Shown one piece after another: positions 51,384 to 61,248 of a stretch of DNA of 64,000 nucleotides; positions within the stretch are counted from its first letter, which is position 1; each line of letters opens with the position of its first letter. The translations under genes were made by a program, and so were the position numbers. Source of the DNA: Asparagopsis taxiformis. Lineage: Eukaryota; Rhodophyta; Florideophyceae; Bonnemaisoniales; Bonnemaisoniaceae. The DNA lies in the NCBI GenBank assembly GCA_030407315.1, contig JALQPE010001848.1:34013-98012 (forward strand). The letters are read 5' to 3'. A model generated the notes under the pieces. That model made no database searches. It saw only the letters and a program-made list of their open reading frames with translations, and was not told the origin of the DNA.

Positions 51384-54300
51384 ATGTTTCATCGTCAACG
51401 CTCTCGTCTCGCAGCTGCATCTTCCCGCGCTCCAGCTCGGGAGCTGACAGTCCCCGCGATGCCCCGGGCTGGTAGCACGCTTGCGAACTACGAGTTCCGG
51501 CAGATGACACTTCCGATTGCGGACATTCATGTCACGGAAGAAACATCGCGCGAGGTTGATGAGTCGCATGTAGATGTGTTGTTTCAGAAGATGGTTCTTG
51601 AAGGCTTTCAGACCTCTTCCGTGGGCTCCGTGACTGTCGTTGGTCTAGCCCACGAGTCCGACGAAACACGCTTCTACATCGCGGATGGTCTCCATCGTCG
51701 TGGCGCTCTTGTCCGAGCCAAAGCGGAAGGAGTTGAACGTCTGGCTTCTATTGTGGACAGCGTTCCTGTTCAGGAAGCGTTCAGGCCAGATGGACAAGCC
51801 ATGACGATGGAAGACGTGCTCTACCTGAGTCAGCGGCTGAACGAACTGGTGCACACGGTTTTACCGACCACCATCCGCGACCGTATTCATGCTATCATCA
51901 GCATATACAACTGCAACTTGAAGTACGCGAAGGAAGGGGAAAGGAAACTCTCCAGTATGACAGCTTCGCAGCTGTGCAACTGGTTCTTCCAGCGTCACTT
52001 CAGTGGCATACTCAGGAAGAGTACGGTGACGTCTATCGTCAATGTGGCTCTGAACATGAGACGTTCACCACGCACGTACGAGGCGTACAAGATGGCCTCT
52101 GGTAGGAAGGAAAATGAGGTTGGAATCAGCCTTCTAGTGCTGAAGGACACCGCGTTCACAAAGGCTGAGGACCGTGCCAGTGAGCTGATGGTTAGGTGCA
52201 TTCACTACCGCTCTGTGAAATTGCTCCAGTCCTTTGGTCGCATCCCAGGTCTCCAGCTCAGGGTGTATCTCAATTACATCAGAGATTTCTACCTGGTAAT
52301 CCGTGAAGTCGCACCCAAGGTTGGGATGACTACGGACGAGCTGGCAGACCTGGAGGACCTCGAACCGGATGGAACGGACATGATCCCGACCTGGAAATCC
52401 GTGTTCAAGCGCATGGTTCAATATGAAGAAGAACCTGTGCCAAAACAGGAGAAGAACCACGAGCGTCGCCGAGAAGATTTCCGAACCGTCATCCTGCAAC
52501 GTTTCAACATTGCACCGGATCGTGAGACTCCGCCCCCTCCTCCCGGAGCATCTGGCGATGCAGTGCTTGCCACTGCGGCCAGTCAAGGCGCAAAAGATGT
52601 GGGGAAGGAGAGCGAGAAAGCGGCAGAGAGCGTTCCTGCTCCTGCCCCTGTGGCATCAGCCACTCCTCCGAAGTCACCATCACAGGTGACTCGGCAGGCT
52701 CGCTCTCCGACCCAATTCGGGGAGAATATCATGGAACCTCTCCCCGTTCCCCTTCCCTCACAACCCCTTCCTGAGGACGAAATCAATCCGATGGACATTT
52801 CTCCTCCTGACTCCCAAGCCAAGCCGGACTCAACAGCCCGCGCCCCTTCCCCCTCGAAGCCCAACTCTCCTCCCCCTTCCCCCTCCAAACAACCCGACTC
52901 ACCCCCCCGCTCCCCCATGGCCGTCTCCCCACCCACGTCTGCTCCTGTTCCCGACTCTGCTATCGCCACGGAACAGCAGAACCCCGAAACCTCGGTTGAA
53001 GCTTCTCAACCGCAGGGGGGTGGTGGGGGGACAGTAGTTTCACGCTCTGTGCGCATTCCGCCCGATGAAACTACGCCACGCCCCTTTCCCTGCTCGCTTG
53101 GATCACACTGTCGCTTCCCCGGCTATGCCGCTGTGCACAAATGCACAGCGTGCAACATTCAGCCAGTACACAACCTGTGCGACTATCCTCGAGTATATCA
53201 CCTCATCCCCATCAAGTACCTCAACAACGGTGAGCGAGACATGGTGTTCGTCTGCTCCCGTGAGTGCTACGATGGCCGTCAACCGGATGACCCCCCTTCT
53301 TGGACCCCTCCTGCAGGGGTCACGTTACAAGAAGCGTGGGAAGGTGATGCGTACAATCCTTTCGAAAAGGACGCGTCCTCTACCGAGTCTGCTGAAGAAA
53401 AGGATAAGCAGACCGGTGAGGCTCCGCGGAGTACGATGGGAGGGAAGGCGCCCATATCCCGGGAACCAGCCAAGAAAAGTGCCTCTGGAACACCGCGGCG
53501 GGGAGAAAAGAGGAGGAGAGAGCCGACCACTCCTCCTCCGACTCGGATGACTCGGTCCAAGACCAGAAGTGCCGCTATCGCAGAGCAACTCATCGCTCTC
53601 GGTAGCCCGTCTTCTCCCCCTGTCTCCCTTCCGCTTCCTGCACAGCCACCCTCATCTGGCGAAAAGGAGCGTGAAGGTGAGATAGAAGACGGCGAAACCC
53701 CTACAAAGACGAAGGTGACTTCCAAGGGGTTTCGGGTACACAGGTATGAGGACGAGCAGCCACCGCCACCTTCCTTTCTCACGGAGCAGACCACGCTTGC
53801 CCAAGCTGCTACGTTCGTGCGTTCAATTTCGGGTCTGCTCCATCCTGAACACCGCTCTGGGTTCATCATGACGAGTGGGGAGGTGGAGGAGATCAGGGAG
53901 GATATCAACTCCGCGGCTGGTGGTACATCCGAGGAGAGGATTGTTTATTGGGAGCGGGCAAGGGCTAGTATTGATTTCGATGGATACATCGTCCTCGAAG
54001 ACATACTAGGAGCTTCCGATGTACGGTCTGCAATCCACGAACTGCTCTCTGGGTTTGCCCAAAAGTTCGATGACAATGTGGAAGGGGCGTGGGGCACGAT
54101 TCTGAACTCCGGTTCAGCTGCCCAGGATGCCCGGGGTGGCGCGTCTCGCCAGCGGTACATGACCCCCCGCTCGGCTGTCATTGAAGACCTCGACGGGGAG
54201 CAATCCATGTCGCTGGCTCATGACAAGGTTTCCGTGGATGTCATCCTCGCAATTATAGCGGAAATGTTGCACTTGGAGGATTCCGTTTCATCTTTGAACG

Positions 54301-54890
54301 GATTCAAGAAAGGCTCCAAGCTGCGCTTTGGGAGGACAGGACTTCGGATGCTCCTGACGGGTTCCAACTGTACTCGTCAGATCCCGCATCTCGACTTCAC
54401 GTACCCAGGACCGCCACGCGAGGAACCGAACCGCTATTGTGGGACCCCTGCACCAGACCCAGACTATTCTTTCATAGCTACTGGTGCAGTTGGGTCCCCA
54501 ATTCTGGTACGACCGCGGAGTCATGCCTTCCTCAACGCCCCTCGTGATGCCTTCCTGGCCATCTGGCCCCATCTCCATCCAAAATTGGTTTGGATTCCAC
54601 CCTTCTCTGTTCTCGTGACTCGTGGTGACGTAGAGCACGCTGGTGCGGGATGGCAGGATTACGACTTCGTGAAGGACAAAATTTCTAAGACTGGAGTACA
54701 ATACGGTCATCACATTCGAGTCCATAGCATGGCTGTACGTGATTCTTCCGAGCTAGTCAATGATCTCGTCTACGCACCGGTGCAGAGTGACGACCCCAAT
54801 CGTCTGCCGAAACCTTACGAGTTCGCACACGACTTTGAGTCGGACGATGAGGTACCGGATAGTAGTGAAGATTACATAACAGTTGAGTAG
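51384..54890 (+). CDS. ParB-like / zinc-finger / 2OG-Fe(II) dioxygenase fusion protein
   Basis: 1,168 aa from the first ATG. Residues ~36-130 resemble a ParB/Srx-type N-domain (LPIADIHVTE..., then IADGLHRRGAL as the G-x-H-R-R box). Residues ~130-385 are helical with no recognised fold, followed by a Pro/Ser-rich linker. At ~565-610 there is a Cys/His cluster (FPCSLGSHC, HKCTACNIQPVHNLCDY, VCSRECYD), probably a zinc-binding finger. A basic KRRR linker follows. The C-terminal ~300 residues carry the dioxygenase iron triad H1002-x-D1004 (IPHLDF) and H1085 (GDVEHAG), plus a downstream Arg in HHIRVH that could bind 2-oxoglutarate. Nucleic-acid or protein hydroxylation is inferred; the substrate is unknown. 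The frame is intact and single-exon, flanked by inverted modules and hairpins. Confidence 0.7.
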   Translation: MFHRQRSRLAAASSRAPARELTVPAMPRAGSTLANYEFRQMTLPIADIHVTEETSREVDESHVDVLFQKMVLEGFQTSSVGSVTVVGLAHESDETRFYIADGLHRRGALVRAKAEGVERLASIVDSVPVQEAFRPDGQAMTMEDVLYLSQRLNELVHTVLPTTIRDRIHAIISIYNCNLKYAKEGERKLSSMTASQLCNWFFQRHFSGILRKSTVTSIVNVALNMRRSPRTYEAYKMASGRKENEVGISLLVLKDTAFTKAEDRASELMVRCIHYRSVKLLQSFGRIPGLQLRVYLNYIRDFYLVIREVAPKVGMTTDELADLEDLEPDGTDMIPTWKSVFKRMVQYEEEPVPKQEKNHERRREDFRTVILQRFNIAPDRETPPPPPGASGDAVLATAASQGAKDVGKESEKAAESVPAPAPVASATPPKSPSQVTRQARSPTQFGENIMEPLPVPLPSQPLPEDEINPMDISPPDSQAKPDSTARAPSPSKPNSPPPSPSKQPDSPPRSPMAVSPPTSAPVPDSAIATEQQNPETSVEASQPQGGGGGTVVSRSVRIPPDETTPRPFPCSLGSHCRFPGYAAVHKCTACNIQPVHNLCDYPRVYHLIPIKYLNNGERDMVFVCSRECYDGRQPDDPPSWTPPAGVTLQEAWEGDAYNPFEKDASSTESAEEKDKQTGEAPRSTMGGKAPISREPAKKSASGTPRRGEKRRREPTTPPPTRMTRSKTRSAAIAEQLIALGSPSSPPVSLPLPAQPPSSGEKEREGEIEDGETPTKTKVTSKGFRVHRYEDEQPPPPSFLTEQTTLAQAATFVRSISGLLHPEHRSGFIMTSGEVEEIREDINSAAGGTSEERIVYWERARASIDFDGYIVLEDILGASDVRSAIHELLSGFAQKFDDNVEGAWGTILNSGSAAQDARGGASRQRYMTPRSAVIEDLDGEQSMSLAHDKVSVDVILAIIAEMLHLEDSVSSLNGFKKGSKLRFGRTGLRMLLTGSNCTRQIPHLDFTYPGPPREEPNRYCGTPAPDPDYSFIATGAVGSPILVRPRSHAFLNAPRDAFLAIWPHLHPKLVWIPPFSVLVTRGDVEHAGAGWQDYDFVKDKISKTGVQYGHHIRVHSMAVRDSSELVNDLVYAPVQSDDPNRLPKPYEFAHDFESDDEVPDSSEDYITVE

Positions 54891-55151
54891 GTAGGATTTC
54901 ACCTATAGGTTGCTCTCAACTAAAGTTTCTATTGTTTTCTTAATGTTCCTCCATTGCTTCACCTGTAGCATAGTATACTATATACTAACAGTATACTCTT
55001 CCCCATTGCTTACTGACAACTTGTGACATTCTGTGATCTACGATATTGTTTTCCTCTCAACCCAGACTAACGAGTGCGTATCCATGAGCTAAGAGCGCTC
55101 CCGACCTCAGCAGTACCTCTACTTTGTCTTTTCCAGCTGCTATTCAGGTCC

Positions 55152-55213
55152 TAAAATTTGGTAATTTTTTGGGCTCAAACATCACAAATTCTAGACCAAA
55201 ATTTTGACCCAAA
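55152..55213. repeat. Degenerate hairpin A at the right of the dioxygenase gene
   Basis: One intact A arm (TAAAATTTGGTAATTTTTTGGGCTC) followed by a decayed partner (AAATTCTAGACCAAAATTTTG). Confidence 0.7.
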
Positions 55214-55774
55214 TTTAGACCCGTCCGGCGCCCACCTGTTCCAGATTTGGACAACCGCTCCTGCCCCAGGCTACGTCAAGTTCATACATTCCATGCTTTA
55301 CTGATGTTTCTAAACATTCCAAATGCTACGCTTCTTCGCTGGATGGTTGTTGACGAACATTGACGGCGCATTGCAGCTCTGTTCAAAACCGAACCGGTAT
55401 TACCATGACGTGCATCTATGTCCGTCTACTTCTCTCCTCATACAATCTTGAACATCTAGTCATCGTGATGCATCCAGACAGTTGTGCACCAATAGTCGAT
55501 AAACATAATTGCACCGAACTATAGAAGGTGCTGCCCACGTGGTGCTTACTCGTGGTGGTGAGTGTCCCATGGCATAAGGTCGCTGGTACAAAGTAGGACG
55601 GAGTACGAGCCATACGGTCACTACGAGTGGGGCATAAAATTTGGTAATTTTTGGGCTCAAAAATTACTGCAGTAAAAACTGATCTAGCAAAGTGCACTTG
55701 GCTAGATCATTTTTACTGCAGTAATTTTTGTGCCCAAAAATTACCAAATTTTAGACTAGTCTGGCGACCGTCTG
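55214..55774 (-). repeat. Module B, inverted copy right of the dioxygenase gene
   Basis: Reverse complement of 50336-50822 with only scattered differences, but 74 bp longer because a family-C hairpin interrupts its family-A hairpin. Confidence 0.92.
55635..55753. repeat. Hairpin A with nested hairpin C (filled site)
   Basis: The C unit spans 55664-55724 inside A arms. The corresponding place in the left module (50361-50402) is empty, giving a filled/empty pair. Confidence 0.93.
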
Positions 55775-56130
55775 TAGCTAATGGGGCTTGAATTTAGGTG
55801 CAGTGTCTCTGTATTATTAGTGAAGCTAGCTCAAGGTTGTGGAGATTTTGTTTAATGCACTGTCATGATACAGAATGCGCCCAAGCTGCATACCCGTTCA
55901 AAACATTGCACCCCTTCACCAATCTTCAACAACAAAACTCCAAACTCTTTCATCATCCCGCGACCCCTCGTCAGAAATCGGGGCTTCCATAAATTCCAAT
56001 TTCAAATTTTGCGGGCGCGCGGAAAAATCTCCTTGCCGTCCTGTCAGGCACATGTGCCGGATTGCATTGCAATCTTCTCTACCAATCTATCGCATTCTCT
56101 CTTCTCCCTCGTTCCCGAGCATCCCCTGAA

Positions 56131-59100
56131 ATGGCGCAGCCACAACCCCGGCACGGGCTTGTCGAAACGTACAGCGAAGATGGGCCGATGCATCCATCTG
56201 ACAAGTACGGAAACGGAACCATTCTATGGGTTGATCCCGCTCGCGTTGTTTCAATTCCTGCTATCGCAGGGGCTAGCACCCCAGCCTCCGATGTCACATC
56301 CGTAGTGCATCTGGATTTCGAACGTCTCTATCTGTACGGTAGCATTGCGGACAATGGTGACGTAACCTTGGTGGGAGGCATGGACGTGTGCGAGGAGGTG
56401 TGGTCGCGCCCCCGACGGAACACATCGAGATATTTACTTCGCATGAGCTACGAATCTATTACTACCAAACCACATACGCTTGCCTCTATTCTCTTTCATC
56501 TCCTGGAGAGGGAAAGGATTATTCCGTTCTACGAAAGTGTAGCAATAGTCGCTCACATGCGAGACTGTTGGCATGAAGCTGAGAAGAAAGAGGATCATGT
56601 GCCCCTTGCAGAACGTTCGCTCACAGCGTTTCGAAGGGCTGTGAGCAGTATGTACAAGTTTGACCTGCCAGCGAATGCTTCAATCGTTCTGGATAAATGG
56701 TTCTCGTATGCCTACCATCGTCACACCTTTAACATTGTGCAAGCAGTCCGAAACTTCACCATTTCTGCTGGTGAAGATGGTAGTGTAGATATAGACACAC
56801 GGGTATGGGATCTATTCCTCACGAGCTGTGGGTTGCTGGATTTATCCGTATCCTTCTTTATTCCCGTGTTTGTCCATGAGCGTGATGAGCAATCAGCAGA
56901 GGATCCACTCAAAAACTCTCAGAGTCCTGGACCACCACTTCCAGTTCAGAAAGAGTTCTACACCGAGCATAACTTCTCCCAGTCCGCGATTGGTCGAGAT
57001 GCCTTCTCAAGACAATCACTAGCATGCCAATTCTTCGTTTCACAGACCCAGGAGCGCGCTTCGCATCAAGATAGCTGGACAACTCCGAGACTTACCACAA
57101 CTTTCGAGAGGGTTGTATTTCTCATGGCATTGATACAAATGGACCGAGACTGGAAGTTGCAGGCAGAATCCCGGCCACGCTCACGTACAAGAACGAGGTC
57201 TTCGAATAGACCCACGCCGCTTCTCAAGAAGGATAGTCCGTGGACTGCCCAGCGTCTTGGATATGGTATTCATGTGATTCTGAAGTCATGGGATGTATTG
57301 GCAAAGTCGCTAGGGGCTACCAATACCGAGGAGCTCTTGCAACCGTACCTTCTGTACGACCAGAGAGTATTCACGTACCACGTCCTGGACTCGGAAAATA
57401 GGGGCTTCGCACCGCTTCGAGAGCTGAAGACTTTGTTGCACGGCAGAGGAGCTGTTCGAAGAGTGCAGCACTCGGCAAGCATCTCGAGTGCGGCTGTCCA
57501 TCGTACGCTGCTGCAAGATGCTCAGATGCGCCTCTGCGCAACGTCCTTCTGGGAGCACATAATGACGATCTGTCGGCACAAAGAATTGTTCGACCAAACC
57601 GTTTCTTCACCGCGAGCAATACCTTTCCTACAGGGCTTCCAGGCGTCGACTGGTTCCCCGGATGCTGGGAGGTTTACGACTATTCGGGCTCTGGGTATGG
57701 TTGAAAGGCAACTCACGGCATTCAGCCTCACAGAAGAGCCACAATCAACGCCCGACCCTAATGAGGAGCTGTTCGGAGACACTGAGAGAACAGCTTCTCC
57801 AGTACGGGATTCTCCGCCCGGCGGGAACGGAACGAGCCCGAATGCTAAACGCAGACGACTAGATGAAAGCCCTTCTGGTGCAGGAAGCTCGAGCAGGAAT
57901 AGCGGTAACAGCGGTACCGCCGAAGCGGCCAGAGCTGATATAAAATCCATGCGTGCAGAAGATGAAGTGTTGATTCCTCCAGAAATGGACAACATGAAAG
58001 GATCTGTCCTGCATACTTTCAACTGCAGCTTCAGAGACCTTTTGAAGAACTATGACGCTGTTGACAATCCTCGAAAGCCGCAAATCCGGGAAGGTGCTCA
58101 GTTGGTACTCACTGACCCGCCGTACAATACTAGGCGTATGTCTGGCAGAGGAAACTCTGGTTACGATGTCCTCCGTCAGGAAGAAATCGAAGACACGGTA
58201 GCTGAAATTTCCAAGGTGACGCGCAAGGGTGGTCATGTTCTCATATTCACATCTGCTGCTCTGTTCTACAATTGGGTATACGAGCTTCGCAAAGTGAAAT
58301 ACTCTACGGGTAGTCCTATGTTCGCGCGTTGATTCGCAGCCTATCGTCTGTACTCGGAGCCCCACCCATTTTACTTCGCCTCCATATAGGATTACAACCA
58401 GTTTGTTAAATATGGTCGAGCTGGTTGTACATGCTACGAAGCTGGGTAAGGGTAAAGAAGGCTGGGGGATGGTGAACTACCGAAATGCAGGATACATCCC
58501 TTCTAGGTTCAAGGCTTGGACAAATGTCATCGACAACATCCCGCGCATCACAGCATCGGAGACAGTGAAATATTTGGACAAGGACAAGAAAAAGGTTACG
58601 TTGCGCCCCGAGCAGAAGACCGTAGCTCTCATGCAAGAGCTCATTGGACGTTTCTCAAACCAGGGAGACTTGGTCGTGGACATGTTTGCTGGCACTTTCT
58701 CTACTGCAGTTGCATGCCTTACTATGCACCACGGTCAGTACAGGAGGTTTGTGGGGTGTGAGAAGTTCACGGACTGCTTTGAACTATCCCTTCCTAGAGT
58801 AATCTTGCATTTCTGCAGCAGGTCTCCATTGGGAACTTTGCTCAACAGTCCACGCCCGCCCTGCAGCAGCTGGCCACTTCTCAACTCGGAACTTCCGATG
58901 ACGATTCCCACTCGAAGAACCCCTCCAGTTTACCAAGTTCGACACAACTTCCACCCCACCTCATCAGCTTTCTGACCGCCATTTGGTGCATCCCAGACCA
59001 GCACAATGACTTGATAGACCTTCCTATTCACAAATGGCCACAATCACTGCTGGGCTTGTTGTCCACCATGGATAGTAAAACCCTGCTATCAATTGATGCA

Positions 59101-59604
59101 ATGGCACACAATGTATACGTTGCAACTTCAACTATACCTGCAGCTGGTGATGGACTCTTCGCAAGAGTAGATATTGATCCAGGAGATATCGTCGGGTACT
59201 ATTTTGGGGCAGTGGTTTACAAGGATCTCTACCAAGCAAAACTGAAGACGTTTGGTACGGGTCCGACTTCGTTCTCGATTGAGCGCTTCCAGAAGTACGC
59301 AGTTCAAATCAAGGACCCAAATATCACCTGCTTGCTTCCGTCTACGTCTGGCCGCCCCATCTTCATTGTTCCATTCGAGTATTGCGCTGCTTCGAAAATC
59401 AACGACCCAACGTTCGTGGATCCAGCAGAGGGAACCGATCGCCCGTCGCGAACTGCTAATGTTAGTTTCTCCTCCCCTGTACAAGAACTCATCAGTGAGA
59501 GCTCTGTGTCTACCTACCAAGTTGTATGTGTTACTGCTAACGAGGCTATCTCAGCTGGATCCGAGCTGTTTATCGAATACGGTCATGATTACTTCACTGT
59601 CTAG
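56131..59604 (+). CDS. DNA adenine methyltransferase-SET domain protein (two small introns or frameshifts)
   Basis: The ATG at 56131 opens ~720 codons. The first ~600 residues are unrecognised; a Ser/Pro-rich basic linker (AKRRRLDES) follows. Motif IV TDPPYNT lies at residue ~661-667 and motif I VVDMFAGTF ~190 residues later: the beta-class amino-methyltransferase order, with the target-recognition segment between. The frame breaks near 58300. A 46-nt intron (58294-58339) or a 64-nt one (58276-58339), both GT...AG, rejoins it (FYNWVYELRK to PIVCTRSPTHF). It breaks again near 58799, where a 20-nt GT...AG piece (58799-58818), a 68-nt one or a 1-nt indel rejoins it. The last ~190 residues are a SET domain (AAGDGLFARVDIDPGDIVGYYFG to AGSELFIEYGHDYF). 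With 46- and 20-nt introns it is 1,135 aa. Two separate genes are possible. Confidence 0.6.
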
Positions 59605-59790
59605 CTGTTACCCTCTCACAGTCAAATTTCACAAGTAAATCCATCTCCATTAATGTTTTCACTCTGTTTCCCATACCTTCAATTTATTTTTATCGTAATG
59701 TACTCTTTCCCCCCAAGCAAGCAATGCGTAGAAGAATTTCCCGTTTGGTACGTAATGCGTCTGCATAAGGTTGGACAAGGTATATTCTGT

Positions 59791-59918
59791 GCGTAAAATT
59801 TGGTAATTTTTTGGGCTCAAAAATTACTGCAGTAAAAACTGATCTACCCGAGTGCACTTTGCTAGATCAGTTTTTACTGCAGTAATTTTAGAGCCCAAAA
59901 AATTACCAAATTTTACGC
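59791..59918. repeat. 128-bp hairpin A with nested hairpin C, best-preserved copy
   Basis: GCGTAAAATTTGG...CCAAATTTTACGC outer arms. The C unit is at 59824-59885 with both GATC sites and the GTGCAC centre. It is palindromic over nearly the whole length. Confidence 0.95.
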
Positions 59919-60303
59919 TGCCTTGTATGTGTTCTGGCATAGCCACGGGCACCACACAACCCTACATGGCATGTCGAAGGCTGAGGTTTGGATACCAGCC
60001 GTTCTTAGTTGTTTGCCTTGTTCCACATGCGGACGGTCTCCGCTTGTTTTTCAGCACAATGACAATGTAGAGAGAAATGCAGGTACCACAACTGTCTTGT
60101 ACATTGTACATCCATTCTCGCATTTCGTACATCATGCATGTACCACACGCAGGAAAAGCTGCTCAATGTACATTCTATGTGGTATGAAGTTTAACGCTTC
60201 TATAATTATAGCGTTAACGCTCCTAGCAACAAAACAGCCCGGAAGAACAAACTGAGCCGTGGTCATCTACATAGTCAGCTAGTGCTGCTTACATAGTGCT
60301 GAG
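59919..60303. other. Spacer between two A/C hairpins
   Basis: No gene supported. It contains an AT-rich inverted stretch around TATAATTATAGCG near 60200-60213. Confidence 0.4.
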
Positions 60304-60425
60304 ATTAAATTTCGGTAATTTTTCTAGCTATGAAATTACTGCAGTAAAAACTGATCTACCTATGTGCACTTGGGTAGATCACTCTTTACTGCAGCAATTT
60401 CAGCGCAAAAAAGATTACCAATTTC
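60304..60425. repeat. Diverged hairpin A/C copy
   Basis: The C unit is at 60336-60397 (GATCTACC...GTGCAC...GGTAGATC) with one end changed to TTACTGCAGCAA. The outer A arms have several mismatches. It is the most decayed member. Confidence 0.88.
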
Positions 60426-60722
60426 CTTGCCCCGAATATACCTTAGCCTACGTTCTGCAAACACATAGAGATGTAACCAAAATAACTTCTCTGGCTGATT
60501 GCATTGCTGGCTCCATTGCTTTTGGGTATGCCCAGGACCGTTACTGCCCGCAGCTTTTGTAACGGCCGTACCAATGTCCTTATCCGTTACATCTTCCGTC
60601 CATGCTCGAGACAAGTTTCCCCCTGGTCTCTTCTACTTATCCTTCCCTTCTCCTCAGCAACGTTTCCAGTTCTACTCAAGTACTCTATCCTGGGCGTGAA
60701 CCATTCAACGGTTTCCAGCAAA

Positions 60723-61193
60723 ATGAGAGATGATTTATCTTTGACTAGGTTTGCAAAGTTCGAAGAACGGTTCGCATCCCTCGAACAGTACATGCGCGAT
60801 TCCCTTTCGTCTATTCAATTGGAGCTGGCGTGTATTCGATACATGGCCTCCGCTGCTGCCGGAACAAACACTGTCCCTTCAGTTGTTCTGGATGAGAGAT
60901 CAAGAAAAGCAGGTCAAATTGCCACGCTGGTGTCTTCTCTGTTCAACAACAGGCAGGTGACATCTCGATTCGTCGCTTTCAGAACTGTTGCAGAGCTTGT
61001 TAAAACCTTTGTTGACGCCAATTTGCTCAAGAATTGTAATTCGAGGTCTGCAACATCACCACAGGTGGATTCCTGCACAACGTTGCTTCTTGCTGCCCTG
61101 TCGTTTTCGCAGACTTCAAGTTCAAATTCTGAGGTAAGGCAATCTAAGAGATCTCTTATCGGAACGGCAGTAGGAAACGACATGTGTTCTTAA
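60723..61193 (+). CDS. Hypothetical small protein with N-terminal coiled coil
   Basis: 156 aa from the ATG at 60723. The first ~40 residues (RFAKFEERFASLEQYMRDSLSSIQLEL) form a likely coiled coil. The middle is helical (AGQIATLVSSLF, FRTVAELVKTFVDANLL) and the tail is Ser-rich. No family is recognised. A pyrimidine-rich 100 bp precedes it, like the upstream regions of the dioxygenase and methyltransferase genes, so it may belong to the same cluster. Confidence 0.4.
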   Translation: MRDDLSLTRFAKFEERFASLEQYMRDSLSSIQLELACIRYMASAAAGTNTVPSVVLDERSRKAGQIATLVSSLFNNRQVTSRFVAFRTVAELVKTFVDANLLKNCNSRSATSPQVDSCTTLLLAALSFSQTSSSNSEVRQSKRSLIGTAVGNDMCS

Positions 61194-61248
61194 AACGCTC
61201 TATTATCGGAACTGCGTTTATTTCAATGGCAAATGACAGAATTGTGCG

